This document shows, in pieces, positions 51,377 through 63,112 of a DNA stretch of 64,000 bases; position 1 is the first letter of the stretch; the number at the start of each line of letters is the position of its first letter. The stretch covers positions 186,001 to 250,000 of the forward strand of contig JAQFVV010013064.1 of NCBI GenBank assembly GCA_028023455.1. Direction: 5' to 3'. The translations under genes were made by a program, and so were the position numbers. The notes under the pieces are model-generated. The model was not told the origin of the DNA. It ran no database searches and saw nothing but the letters and a program-made list of their open reading frames with translations. The DNA comes from Epiperipatus broadwayi. Its lineage: Eukaryota; Onychophora; Udeonychophora; Euonychophora; Peripatidae.

Positions 51377-51720
51377 TTAATGGATGTTTTTGTCATTTTC
51401 TGCTTCATCAGGTCTGGTGACTTCATTGGCAAGTCCAATGTTAATGTCTTCATTTGTAGATCTGGAAAGTTTTAACTTTAATAATTCTTCACTGTTGAAT
51501 GGTGACACTTCACTGATGGCTGGTGAAGTACAATTTACCCTTGGATGGTTTCTGTGCCTGTGGTGTTGCTGTACATTTTCTATTTGAACCATCACTGTTT
51601 ATGATTCTTTCACTTTTATCACAACTCATGAAATCCATTTAGTGATTTCCTTGGACATGTAGCCTAGGACTTGGGCACCTATCAGCTTTTCTGAATTTTG
51701 CCTTTCATGATTTATTTTAG
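51377..51720 (-). pseudogene. Integrase C-terminus relic of the minus-strand gypsy
   Basis: One minus-strand frame, with two stops, reads HERQNSEKLIGAQVLGYMSK, EITKWIS, a stop, VVIKVKES, a stop, then TVMVQIENVQQHHRHRNHPR and a polar tail. The order matches the gypsy pattern of a basic segment, G-x-x-V, K-W-I and VV.K, then a beta strand and a basic H-rich end. The open part is 72 codons long (51377-51595). Identification rests on pattern and position only. Confidence 0.55.
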
Positions 51721-52610
51721 AATTCAAAGCTGGTTTATTAATGACTACTTGTGGGTTGATTCTTTTTGAATTTATTTTTTGTGAGCTGGTTCTCTTTAGT
51801 CACTCCATATCCCAAGTTATTGAAATTAGTCATAGCCCAATAAATTGCTCTGTTTACCAGCAGACATAATAAAAGACAGATATATAATTTTATTAGATGG
51901 AGTAACTTTTAACTCTTTTCTGATCTAAGAATGATATTTGATTGTCTTGATAATCAATGATTGTTTTGCTATTAGATTGCATCTGATGCCTATTTTTCCT
52001 ATTAATGATAACTCATGTCTTTTTTGACACAATAGACCCTGCTGATGCTGTGTCACATTGTTTATACAGGCATTTAGTCTATTAGATTTTAAATTGCCCT
52101 TTTGTTTTTTTGGATGGCCTTTTTATTTTGTCATTAGAAACTTGTTTTTTTTTAGAACAACAGCCTCAGGTGACTGACATTCTTGCAATATATATACTCA
52201 GTATATCAGTGAGGACATTTGGTGTGCATGTTTTGATTCATCATATCTATAACAACATTATTCAGGCATTTTTTTATTGTCATCTGGTAGTTGTTTGACC
52301 AAATTTTCTAATCAACAATTTAATGTTGTCATCCATTTTCTTTAATATACTTGCTTGACTCATTGTTGATCCCACTTTAGTTGTTGAAAGGCAACTGAAT
52401 CTAATGTGATATCAGGGTCCATTAAGAACTAGTAGTCTATCATTCTACAAATGAACCAATCTCTCAAAATGTTGTTGAGGAAGTCTTCAAAATCACATTT
52501 CAAAGTCAGCTTCCTGATTTTAACAGAAAAATTTCTAGCTTTCCCCCCTCCTTTTATTGAAGTGATACCTCTGCATTATCATTTAAGAGTTTTGGGCAGA
52601 AATAGTTTGT

Positions 52611-52680
52611 TAGTGCTATAATAGTACAAAGTCTTGATGTAAATTTGCTAGTGCTATAATGGTACAAAGACTTGAGATGA
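52611..52680. repeat. 38-bp tandem duplication
   Basis: Two adjacent copies start 'tagtgctataatagtacaaa' and 'tagtgctataatggtacaaa', with few differences. Confidence 0.85.
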
Positions 52681-53407
52681 ACCCTGAGATGAGAGAAATC
52701 ATGCTCTATACTCCAGTTAATGAACTAATATAAATTTAAATTTCAAATAATATGAATAAATATGAGCAATGAGCCTGAGAAATCAATACAGAACTAAATA
52801 TAAATAACTATAAATTAACCTAGCATTAAAAAGGCAATAATCAATCATCATCATGTATGATCAACAATACAATAAATCAACCATCAATTTTGTGACAGAA
52901 TTTGAAATGAGTACTATAGACCAGGCTAATTATTTAGCCCTTGCCAGTATGGGTCAGATTATTTAAGCAATAGTTTGGATGCACAAATTTAAGTACTAAT
53001 CCATAAGAATATAACAATTAAAAATAATAATGCTGTGATACTAAAAGATACTGATCATTATTAATACTCTGGCCACTTATTACCATTAATGTTCTGTCCA
53101 ACTATAAATTAAATTTCTAAGAAATAGTAAATCAAATGATATGTAGTCCAAGAACATTAAAGGATATCCCCATTGCACCATCCAGCATTATAGAAGTAAT
53201 AAAATCATCAACTGGATGTCTATAAACACTAAATATAAACCCCTTTTATATAACACACTATTATATATGAATCTAGCTAAATGAGAAAAAACTATAACTC
53301 ACTGTGAGCAAGAGATGTAATAACATATAATATTCTAAATTATTTTAGGATTGAGTAAATTCACTGGAATAATTTAATAATTAAACTTAAATTTATTTCT
53401 TCCAAAA

Positions 53408-53500
53408 TGTAAGCTTGTGGTTAAGACCTGTAGAGGTCCCTACCTTTGCATTTTCACATGCATATTCTTGAGGTTTACAGCCTTTATAAATATTACTTAA
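53408..53500 (+). repeat. Short dispersed repeat, copy 2
   Basis: Direct copy of 1848-1935, inside the interior of the minus-strand gypsy element. Confidence 0.6.
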
Positions 53501-53701
53501 TTAGAAATGATAAATGAAATTAAGATCTGCTGAGTATGCTATACATATAATTTTGGCATTCTGATTTTGATTAATACAAAAAATTATAAGCTATCACATT
53601 GTCACTTACAAATATGTCTCAATAGGTTTACATAAAACATAACTATACATAAGCACACAGACATGACCGTATTTAAATTGTTATAAACCTTTAAATAAAG
53701 T

Positions 53702-53798
53702 TCTTTTTTTAAGTGTCATAGCATCGGCCAGGACGCGAACCCGCAACCCAGGCAACTACCTACAAGGCAGTCATGCTGACCTCTCCTCCACCAATGCA
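53702..53798 (-). mobile_element. tRNA-derived SINE, second copy
   Basis: Reverse complement of the SINE at 32600-32717: 'gttgcgggttcgcgtcctgg' carries a B-box, and the 'gatgctatgacactt' end with its A-tail is present. The B-box 'gggttcgcgtcc' is closer to consensus than in copy 1. No clear target duplication. Confidence 0.8.
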
Positions 53799-54957
53799 AG
53801 TTCATTTTTATAATATATAATGACTGATTTAACATATATGTGTGTGCACATAAAATATGCGCACACACTAGCATTTTTAAAAAAAAAAAAACTAATTCCA
53901 ATAAAATATTTTCACAAATAATTAATCTAATATCAAAAATGCACATAAAATCCACATGTATGTGTATACATATAAAAAAGAAAAAGTATGCATCAAAGTT
54001 ATTAATTCATTATTTTTAATGGTAAAAAAAAGTTTTTTTTTTTTAAATTACCATGAGATTTAGTTGGGAAAGTTCTTTTCTTAAAAGAAACCTTTAGGTT
54101 TTTGTTTAATCATTTACAATAAGATTTTCAGAGTTTACTTTTAAAAAAAAAAATCAAAATAAAATAATTTATGAATCAATCCTTTGTTTTTAGATGTTTT
54201 ACTTTTAAATTAGAGATTTTAACAATCATAATTTTCACTAAAGAAAGTGTCTGAGTTTTATTTTTAATAAACAAAACTGGAAATGTTCATTTATTATTTT
54301 ATTTCATTATTCTGATTTTAGTTGAATAATTTAGTCAAAAATAATTTACCTTTAAAACCAGCTGATATATGTAAGTGCTTTACACAATGCAGTACCCTTG
54401 TCTATGCTTCTTTTCATATTGATAAAACTGTGTATATAGCATGGTAATCTGTTAGTTAGCGAGTTCCTTCTAAAACCATAGATTATCTTCTTGTCATCTT
54501 TGGGAAAGATATAATCCAGTTATTTCTGGCCTGCAGTGAGCTCTTTTCACTCTCTATGATGTCTAATGCACACCCCTTTATAAAATTGGATCTTGCTTTT
54601 ATGTGAATTCAAACTCTACCATCATTATATCACCACCAGCAGCTAGTTTGTTCTCTCTGCACCTTCAGTTATAACTTCATAGTAGTATTAATTTTCTTAT
54701 AATTTCCTCTACCTGTCATTTAATGTTTTTTTAACTTTTTTATAGTCAGGGTGGAATTTAAAAAACATAGTAATTAAAAGTAAATTTTTTTTATCTTGAT
54801 TGAAAAAAGTTAATAACTCTTTACATTTCATCTTAATCTTTTCAAAAACAATTTTGTAGGATTTTATCAAAATATGTTATGCTTTTATTAAATCTCTTAA
54901 TCTAATTAAAACAATGGAATTTTATAATTACTAGTATATCCATTGTAACATAAAAAA

Positions 54958-55451
54958 CTAGTTGTATTTTTATATTGGACTATTTTAACCATCTAATATG
55001 AGTATTGACTTTAGAAAAATTTAACTTTTATTTAAATATTCCAAATACATTCAACTGTTTGTAATAGCACATCAAACAGGTTAGTATATGCACATTTTGA
55101 GAGATATTATTCTCCCCTCTTCTTCGGGTGTTGCTGACCTGACCAGTGACAGTACTAGCATGGGATTTGAACCTGGACCCTTAGATTCTTGAATAGGTGA
55201 ATTCACTTACTCAAGAATCTAAGAGTCCAGGTTTGAATCCCATGCTAGTACTGTCACTGGTCAGGTCAGCAACACCTGAAGAAGAGGGGAGAATAATACC
55301 TCTCAAAATGTTGTGCATATACTAACCTGTTTGATGTGATATTACTAACAGTTGAAGGTATTTGGAATTTTAAATAAAAGTTAAATTTTTCTAAAGACAT
55401 TCAATACTCATATTAGATGATGGAAATAGTCCAACATAAAAATACCACTAG
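54958..55451. repeat. 0.49-kb near-perfect palindrome
   Basis: Arms 54958-55193 and 55211-55451 are reverse complements with scattered differences and a loop of about 17 bp. The arms contain 'gggatttgaacctgg' and its complement, which includes a B-box-like GGTTTGAATCC. No coding sequence. It is either a foldback element or an inverted duplication of a SINE-like unit. Confidence 0.88.
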
Positions 55452-56294
55452 AACACTATCATCATAAACCTTTAGCAAAATAAAACTCAGAATTAATAAA
55501 ACATTACATCTTTTTAAATGTTTGATTTAAAACTATAGTTCATAATAATTTTACATTCAAAAATTATTTAATCCTTAACTGTTATTCCAATGTAATATAG
55601 AAAATATCTACAAAATATTTTTATTTGTATTTTTTACTTTTCCTTTCAACTTTATATGTATATATGCACACACATTATTATGATGTTGTATGCCATTAGA
55701 CACATAACCATCTCAATAAAAACAGCATTTTGTAAAAATCAAGATCAGCCATAAGAATCAGAGTGATATGTGCTTGATGAACCTCATATGTCTGAGATCA
55801 AATGAGCAAGACACAAGTGGTTATTTTTAATTCAAACATTCGATCTTTATAGGTTGATCAATTTTCAGGATATGCAAGATTAAACTCTTATTGAGCTAAT
55901 TTTAGCCATTTTGATTTTTTCTCTTACTGTCACAGTCACATAAAAAAAATAAATTCTTTAGTAATTAATGAATAACTACTCACAACTGATTTTTTTGGTC
56001 TATTGATGTGCTAATAATGTTAGCTATCGTTTTTTAATTTCACAAATCTAAACAACTTATGGGGAAGAGGTCCTGCTTTTATAGTTAATGAGTCATCACT
56101 CACATTTGATTTAAATTTTTTTTATTGATGCATTAATAATGTTAGCATTAGCTGACAATTTTGTAAGATTAATAACACAAATATAACAACCCACAGGGCA
56201 GGACCTTGTCATTTTAAACTGTTTTTTCAGCTGTGGGAAATTTTTTTTTTGTAATTTTGTCAATTGCTCCAAATCTGTTGAATTTATGCATGAA

Positions 56295-56825
56295 TTGTTG
56301 TATAAACACTAACTAATGAAACAAACAAAATTGTGCATTTACACTGTATATACAATCATAATTCCTCCTGCTACTGTCGGTGAGATACAGTTTCTTTATG
56401 TCTTGCAACTATAGAAGGAATGGGCATCAGGTGCCTTTATAAATTTATATACCACTTCTAACTGTACTATGATAGCCTGTCTTATGAGTAGATATGGTAA
56501 CAATTTCAGCTGTACTATAGAAGCTTGCCTCATGTCTGGTTTATGCATTTAACTTGAACACACTTCAGTGCTTAGCCATATAATGGACAATGTGTATACT
56601 GCCATTCAGCTTTGCCAATTGTTATCAGACGTTACCTTCAAATGAATTATTTATGCTCAGATCCTCATCCATAATAAGAGAAATCAGATTCAATGAGCAT
56701 CATTGCATATTAGCACATTCTTGCCATTGGATGTACATTATCTATTCGTATATACATTGATCCATGGTAATGATTGTTCAATACGATAAAGATAAGATGA
56801 AATCTGGACTAGTCCACTACTTAAT
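56295..56825 (-). repeat. LTR, family E, minus orientation, incomplete
   Basis: Collinear with 50719-51325. Examples: 'attgtgcatttacact' against 'attgtgtatttacact', 'gtctggtttatg', 'gataagatg.aatctg.ac'. It stops before the outer end ('caaggtgagatatgaca' is missing). By position it would be the 5' LTR of the minus-strand element. Confidence 0.7.
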
Positions 56826-58979
56826 AATATTAAACTAATTATATTGGGGAAGCAAAAAAAATCAATTTATTAAAGATTAGCATAACATAAATATAATAAA
56901 AATTCACATTATTTATGTTCAATGGAAACAGGGTATATGTTTGAAAAGGATAGTATTAAAATAGTTCAATATACAAATGATAAAAGAGAAAGAAAAATCA
57001 AAGAAGCTATCCTTATAATTAATATTGAACCCATATTAAATAAAGATTTTGGAATAAAAACTTTTTTGATTTAATTAGGATTGGAATAATAATTTTGAAT
57101 AATAAATTTAGAAGAGATGAAAATTAGTTATATAAAAAGTTAAAACAGAGAACTATTAAATAACATTAAAAGAAGCAAATTCAAATTTAACTTAGTGTTT
57201 GAGATTAATTAAATAATAATATGATAAAATAAAAAATAGTTTATAATAATTTATAATGTTTAATAAGTTTAATGATAATAATTTTAAATTTAAATTTCAT
57301 ATAGTAATATTTAAATGATAATAAAAAATTAATAAAGAAATAATATAAGATTATAAGTTTCATACATTGATTATATTTTGCAGTTTTTATATGCATAATA
57401 ATATTAATTGATATAAAATAATAAATATTAAAGACTTGCTGATTTGACTCATGTAATAATAATAAATAATGATGTAGATGTAGAATAAGTTGGGAATATT
57501 TTAGTATATGCATATATGTTTAAGGTACACACACACACATATATATATATATTGAAGATATTTATCTGCGTATTGTATATAATAGGAATAATGTAAGGTG
57601 AGTGTAGTATAAATATATATATATATATTTGGTATGTATGTGTATATATTGTAACTCAATGCTCAAGTCACAATCAGGAAGCAAGAGATGACCGGTTGAG
57701 ACAAGTGCATTTTATGTGGAAGTGCTCATTTATGAAGATAAAATTAAAATGAATGCATGTTTATTTTTTCACATAAAATAAATATTAATAAATATTCCAC
57801 AATTTAATAATACATTAAATTTTAAGAACAATGAATTTTTGGGGCATTATTATAGATGTGTGATAATAATCTGACTGCACTGCTAAACACATATTCTGTC
57901 GCGATATCTCTTATGAAAAGAACTACTTTAATACAAATTAATATGCATTTTAAAAAAGGCTAGCAATGTAACTATATTTCAATGTCCAATTAATTATTTA
58001 TCTTAAAGTTATTAACTAAATCAATCTTGATCATTCAATTAAAAGATGTATAATTTTAAAGTTTATTAAGTTATCTTAGGTATGATGAATGTAAAAGGGA
58101 ATTTTATTTATCGTACATTACTCTACTCTACAAATTTGTATTTCAGACAACAACAATAATAATAAATGGTGTACATAAATTAAATACTGAATATTCAATT
58201 TAATAACTTAGAAATATGACTTTTTATTTCAAAATTAGGTGAAGACGATGATTTCAATAATGACAACAGATATATTTAAATATAACAATTGCTTTATTAT
58301 TTAATAACAAAATTCTATAACAATAGTCAATAAATATTGTGATTTGTTCTCTGTGAATAAGCTAAGCTTGGGTTATGATTATGTGTAATTCTGAAGTTTA
58401 CAAAAACATAGCACTCTATTGGAGAGAGGGTTGAACAATATTAAAACAAAACTTAATTTTACATACAGGAGGATAATAATATTTTATAAAGTCATTAATT
58501 ACTTGGTAACGATAATCTATAGATTATCAATCTCATTTTATCAATCTGGTTAGTTCTTTCATGTTGTTAGAGTAAGTAAAATTATTTACTTAGCATTCCT
58601 AAATAATATATAAAGTATATAGCTTTATTTAATATACCCCCATATTCTTTACTAGAAAGATTTTCTATGCTTCTAGTACTATTCAAAGTTTTAATAATTA
58701 GTTAGGAGTATACCTCTCCCAACAAATACAATTATTTATTTATTCCATTAGAATGCCTTATCGCATCGTGTAGAGTTTTAAAATTATTCAAATAACATAG
58801 GCGCCGTACAAATAAATATTCCTTAGTGATACTCAAAGATGATTAATTACTTATAAATCTGAGGCTAAATTTAAAAACTAATAAGACAAAGTAAGTTAAA
58901 TATAAACGGGATTATATAAATTTATAAGTTAGTTTAAGCTTTTTAAATCTTACAGTGGTGTTAATAATGCCTTCTCCCC
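56826..58979. other. Very AT-rich noncoding DNA
   Basis: No gene supported. Microsatellites (CA)n(TA)n are at 57531-57552 and (AT)n at 57614-57630. The minus-strand open frame at 57241-57513 is low complexity and not credible. Confidence 0.4.
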
Positions 58980-59930
58980 ACTCATATATTTTGCATCAAT
59001 TCTTCCTTGTTATTCCCCTAAATACACATTTTTATGAAGTTTAGTCTCTGAATTGCTTTTTCATTAATTAACTATCCAGATCTCAGATCCAAAGGGAAGC
59101 AATGGTTAAACACATTTATTAAAAAACTTTCTTTTCAAGCACAAAGAGACATTTCCATTTAATATTAAATTATTTCCACCAAAGCTCTTCTTATAGTTTG
59201 CTTTTATGATTAATTTAATCTGTTATTATGTTTCCATCTATAATAATAATCTAATCAAGAAATTTAGTATTTTTAGAGTTTATTTTTTATCATAGTTTCT
59301 TTTTTTAGACTATTTCTGAAAACTATTATGAGTAAATAAGCAAATATTTTATCTAGCGCAGTGCTTGCAATTATATTTCATTCCAATATCAGCCTTTCAA
59401 GCTAATTGAGCACGCGCCTTTTGAGTGTTAAATAAATGAATACTCTCTTCTTCAATCCATTGGAATGAAAACTATTATGGAAAATTTAAAAAATCGAAAT
59501 GATTTGTTTTATCTTCATTTATTTTTATTATTCAATATTCTCATTTTATTTTGTGATATACTCCACAAAATTGTTGTAAAATATATTAAATATGTCACCC
59601 TTCTTGTCATCTACCCTAATAAATGTTAATTTTCTTAATGTCTCTGTGCAGTATAATTATTATTGAATTTTGATAAATATTTTTCAGAATTTGTCAGAAT
59701 CCTGGGTTTGTATTTTAATATTTCAAAGTTTAATGTCAGAAATGCTAAATGTATTTTCATAATCTACAAATACAATGCAAAAAGGCAATTCGTATTCATC
59801 TATTCTTTCTATAACTCTTTTAGTATTGTGGAATTGATGAAAAAATTTCTGATAAATAACAGCATTAAAGTGCCAAAACTCATTAATTTTTTTTGTATTC
59901 TTGTCTTTTAGGGCTGTCTGTAAAGCACTT
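58980..59930 (-). pseudogene. RTE-type LINE, degenerate, minus strand
   Basis: Read leftward from about 59830: IERIDEYELPFCIVFVDYEN, then TFSISD, is the region up to motif A (F-V-D-Y-E). Much further along, 59320-58995 matches the C-terminal part of the RTE copies, e.g. 'ctcagatccaaagg' for the SETW.L block. Middle parts are scrambled or lost. It is the most diverged of four copies and the only one keeping the motif A Asp. Confidence 0.7.
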
Positions 59931-59956
59931 TAATTGTTGTACTTTGTTTTAGTTAG

Positions 59957-60579
59957 TGTCATATCTCACCTTGCCTTCAGAAGTGGACTAGTCTAGATTC
60001 CTTCCTTATCTGATCGAATTGAGCACACATTGATGCCAACCAATGTGTAAACATGTAAACAGCCAATGTATGAACATGGCCAGTATATAAAATCCCACCA
60101 TTGGTTAGGTTCTCTGAATCTGATTGTTGCCAGTAAGGTAAGAATCTGGCAATAAATAGTCAGCCTTTTTAGAGGCAAGTCAGAGAACATCTGCCTACCT
60201 ATATGACTGAATGTGCTCTCCATTAAAACCATTTCCAACAACAAAGGTGTTTCTACTATATTCACTACTGATATGTCTACACAGTCAGGCAAGTCCTTAT
60301 CTGCTATGACTATGGCAGGCTCAAGGTAAGCCATCTAGTACAGCCGGAAGTTATTTAAAGACTCGAGGCAAGCTAAATATACAGCTAGAAATGAGTCCAG
60401 TCATTCACATGATCAGTTCATTATTGACTAAGTTATATCTCAAATTGTATTAATTGACTGTATAATATGTAGGTATATTTGTTCTAATAAATTATACATA
60501 TTAAAAAGTGAGTGTTTATCTTTTTATTGATATTACTGTTGGTTTGAGTCTAAATCCTGCAATTCAGCCAAACACAACA
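59957..60579 (+). mobile_element. Solo LTR, family E, with 5-bp target duplication
   Basis: It starts TGTCATATC and ends CAACA, so it has the TG...CA form of LTRs, and is flanked by the exact 5-bp repeat 'gttag' (59952-59956 and 60580-60584). A TATA box 'tatataaaa' lies at 60084-60092, and AATAAA occurs in 'ctaataaattat' (60486 on). No internal retroelement sequence adjoins it, so recombination between two LTRs is inferred. The family E LTRs at 50719 and 56295 are relatives. Confidence 0.9.
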
Positions 60580-60584
60580 GTTAG

Positions 60585-61345
60585 CCTTAGAAAATTTAAT
60601 TATTTAACATTAATGAGAAAAATTTGAATTCGTAGCTCAGACCATTTATATAAAAACATTTTTGTGAACGTAAATTAAATAGATAAATAACAATGCATAG
60701 AGGAAAAATGTTTCCCCACTTAAAATTACTTTCATGGTTTACATCTTGCAAATCAGGTAGTAGGAACAATTCCTAAAAGTCAAAACATGTACTTCTTGAA
60801 TTTCTTCAGTTTTAAATAGCTTCATATTTATTTCAGAGTCATCCTAGAATTGATATTTCAGAGTGTATGTCTGGAGGTTGAGATTAATAAAATATTATTA
60901 AAATAGAATATAAATATAAAACTATAATTTCTAATATCTTTTTTTTTCATTTTGCTTAAATATCAGTATCATAACCATATTCTTAAATCATCTGGTATAT
61001 CTTTGCTAACAATTTTTTTTATTTCTTTATTGCTTATTTTAAAATATCTAGAATTTATTCTATTATTTATGAAGCTTTTCCATCCTTCATTCATTTAATT
61101 ACATGTATCATTTTTTTTATTTAAAACATTTTGCATTTCAAAAATGTTGTAATTGTAGATGTTACTTCGTTTTCTGTTTTGCTATTTATTATTATATAAT
61201 TCTCTATAGAATTATTCTAATTTCAAAATGTTTTGATATATTTTTGAAACATATACATTTACCATTTATAAACAATGAGGATTTCCAATTCCTTTACAAG
61301 CTTTATGATAAATGCTTAGCCAAAGCCAGCACTTAAAATATCTGT
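60585..61345. other. AT-rich noncoding DNA
   Basis: Nothing recognised. Confidence 0.35.
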
Positions 61346-61349
61346 CAGG

Positions 61350-61690
61350 AAATCCCCCCCCCCCAACCCCTGACCATGGTTTCCTGCTTTGGCACACCTC
61401 AGAGAGATGTCAGGGTAGGTTCAGACACTAGATCTAAAAATACCAACCCAAAGCCAAGCACTTATCTAAAAATTATCTATTGAGTGGAAAATCTGAAATT
61501 TTCAGACATCTACATGTCTTCAAACCCAGTTATCCAACTCAAATAGCTATATAGGGCTGATAGATCTTCAGCCATACCATATATTAGTAGTCTTAGCAAT
61601 ATAACATCACATAAGACTTAAGGCAGAGTATAAATAGTCAAAGTAAGAGTCATAAATCACATGATCCTATCTCTTAAGCAAAGGTGAAGT
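61350..61690 (+). repeat. Family C repeat
   Basis: Matches 17470-17720 in the same orientation. Shared blocks: 'cagacactag.tctaaaa', 'taccaac.caaa', 'catgtcttcaaa.cca', 'atagctatat.gg' and 'caccatatattaatag' type. It begins with a run of C (61357-61367). Confidence 0.7.
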
Positions 61691-62079
61691 TTGCTATGAC
61701 TATAAAAACTAATCTTCATACCATAAATTAGTGCAAATATAGAATATGATGGTCCATTTTTCTGTTTATTTGATATTTTAGAATGTTGTTTTTTAAATTT
61801 TTAGTAGAAAATTTTTTTTTCTGAAATATTTTAATACCATGTTTAATTGTGTAGATCTTTAATAAATTAAAGAATTTTAAAAGACTGATTTTTTTAAAAT
61901 AGTAAGTAAAAGATTTATAAACTCTTAAGATTAGAAAAAGATTATTTTCTAAAAATTAATAAGAGTCTAATTAATGAGAGTAATATACATCGTTAATAAA
62001 ATAAAATGAATTTGTATGTAGATTTCCTTTACAAGATAACTAAAATAACTCATTAATTAAAGAAGATAACGATGTAAAT
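61691..62079. other. AT-rich noncoding DNA
   Basis: Nothing recognised. Confidence 0.35.
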
Positions 62080-62331
62080 TAAAATGAAGAATCATCTGAA
62101 CTGACAGACGGGAATATGAGCCAATCAACTGCAGGAATTAAAACAATGAAGGCCTCAATACAAATTGGATCAAGAACAAGACTACATTTCATTCTTGGAG
62201 CTTCACTTGTGCACATGGACGTATATATTGGAGCAGATCGTCTCCCATGGCACAGTGACTTCAAGTGCAGAGAACTGGCCTCTGAATGTGAGAACATTCA
62301 GCTAGGATTCTTACAGGTCGTATTGATCTAC
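62080..62331 (+). other. Exon-like stretch of unknown identity
   Basis: Composition is clearly less AT-rich than its surroundings and both strands are open for 70 to 90 codons. On + the frame from 62116 reads MSQSTAGIKTMKASIQIGSR and later DVYIGADRLPWHSDF and KCRELASECENIQLGFL. AG at 62103-62104 ('ctgacag') and GT at 62319-62320 ('cttacag|gtcg') would bound a 214-bp exon in this frame. I recognise no family. It could be an isolated exon, a domain of an unlisted gene or a repeat relic. Confidence 0.35.
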
Positions 62332-62555
62332 ATTATTATTTGTGTACGCCTTCAGGCCTTATTATATAAAATAATCGCATGTGTGTAAATAGTTAAAATG
62401 CTATTAAGGATCGTTCATTAAATTATCCAAATATTCTCTGTTTAGTGGTCATTTGTATTTTTGGGAAGTGCCCTCTTAGATTAGCTAGACATAGTTATTG
62501 GACAATAAGTTGTTGTTTTTTTTAAGAATTTTTTAAAATAGATCTTTTCGACACA
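62332..62555. other. AT-rich noncoding DNA
   Basis: Nothing recognised between the exon-like stretch and family D. Confidence 0.3.
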
Positions 62556-63112
62556 TATGTGTACAAATATGCCAGTGGTATGAGATAGATTGGAGAGTGG
62601 TGGATCGTGTGAAAGTCAGTGCTCATATACCCTATATATTACATATATAAACACAGGTATATAATAAGCCTGTGTTTCAGTTATTACACAGTAGAGATGT
62701 CTGCCCATCCCTTGTATATGTATTAAATGGATTATTTCCTGTATATGAGGGGTCAGATTAACTTTGGGTCAACATGGGTATGACAAGAATCTCGGTCTTA
62801 GTGTGCCTTTGAGCATTCCATCATCAGATTTTCAATTGGATGGACGGTTGAAGATTTGGAGAATGGAGAAGATTGAAGCTTGTCCATTAAAGTATAAAGA
62901 TTGGCTATCTTAATATATATCTGAGCACTTATAACATATATGTGTAGAGATAGTAATCTGGACTAACTGATGATTGCTGGTTTAGCATGAAATGGCCTTT
63001 TTGATGATTATTTATCTTTTCGACATATATGTGTTAAGTGTATCAGTGTTATGAGATAGAGTGGAGAGGGGGCCGTGTGAAAGTCTGTGCTCATATATCC
63101 TATATATAAAAA
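62556..63112 (-). mobile_element. Family D repeat with direct end modules
   Basis: The module 'cttttcgacacatatgtgt' ... 'cgtgtgaaagtc.gtgctcatat' occurs at 62563-62635 and again at 63016-63098 in the same orientation, enclosing the interior shared with 29630-29690, 31060-31215 and 27500-27690. The interior runs continuously across the site that carries the 1.35-kb insertion in the other copy. Confidence 0.7.

Larger units (their letters stand above)
51326..56294 (-). mobile_element. Interior of a probable minus-strand gypsy element
   Basis: About 5 kb lies between two family E LTRs in the same orientation. Near its left edge it carries a gypsy-type integrase C-terminus on the minus strand. 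Most of the interior is too decayed to read. A SINE (53702-53798), a short repeat (53408-53500) and a palindrome (54958-55451) sit inside. Confidence 0.5.

Noticed and set aside
57241-57513. 90-codon minus-strand open frame
   Set aside because: The product is almost entirely Ile, Lys, Tyr and Leu from AT-rich DNA, as expected by chance.
59993-60334. 113-codon minus-strand open frame
   Set aside because: It lies wholly within the solo LTR, antisense to its TATA box, so it is an accidental frame.
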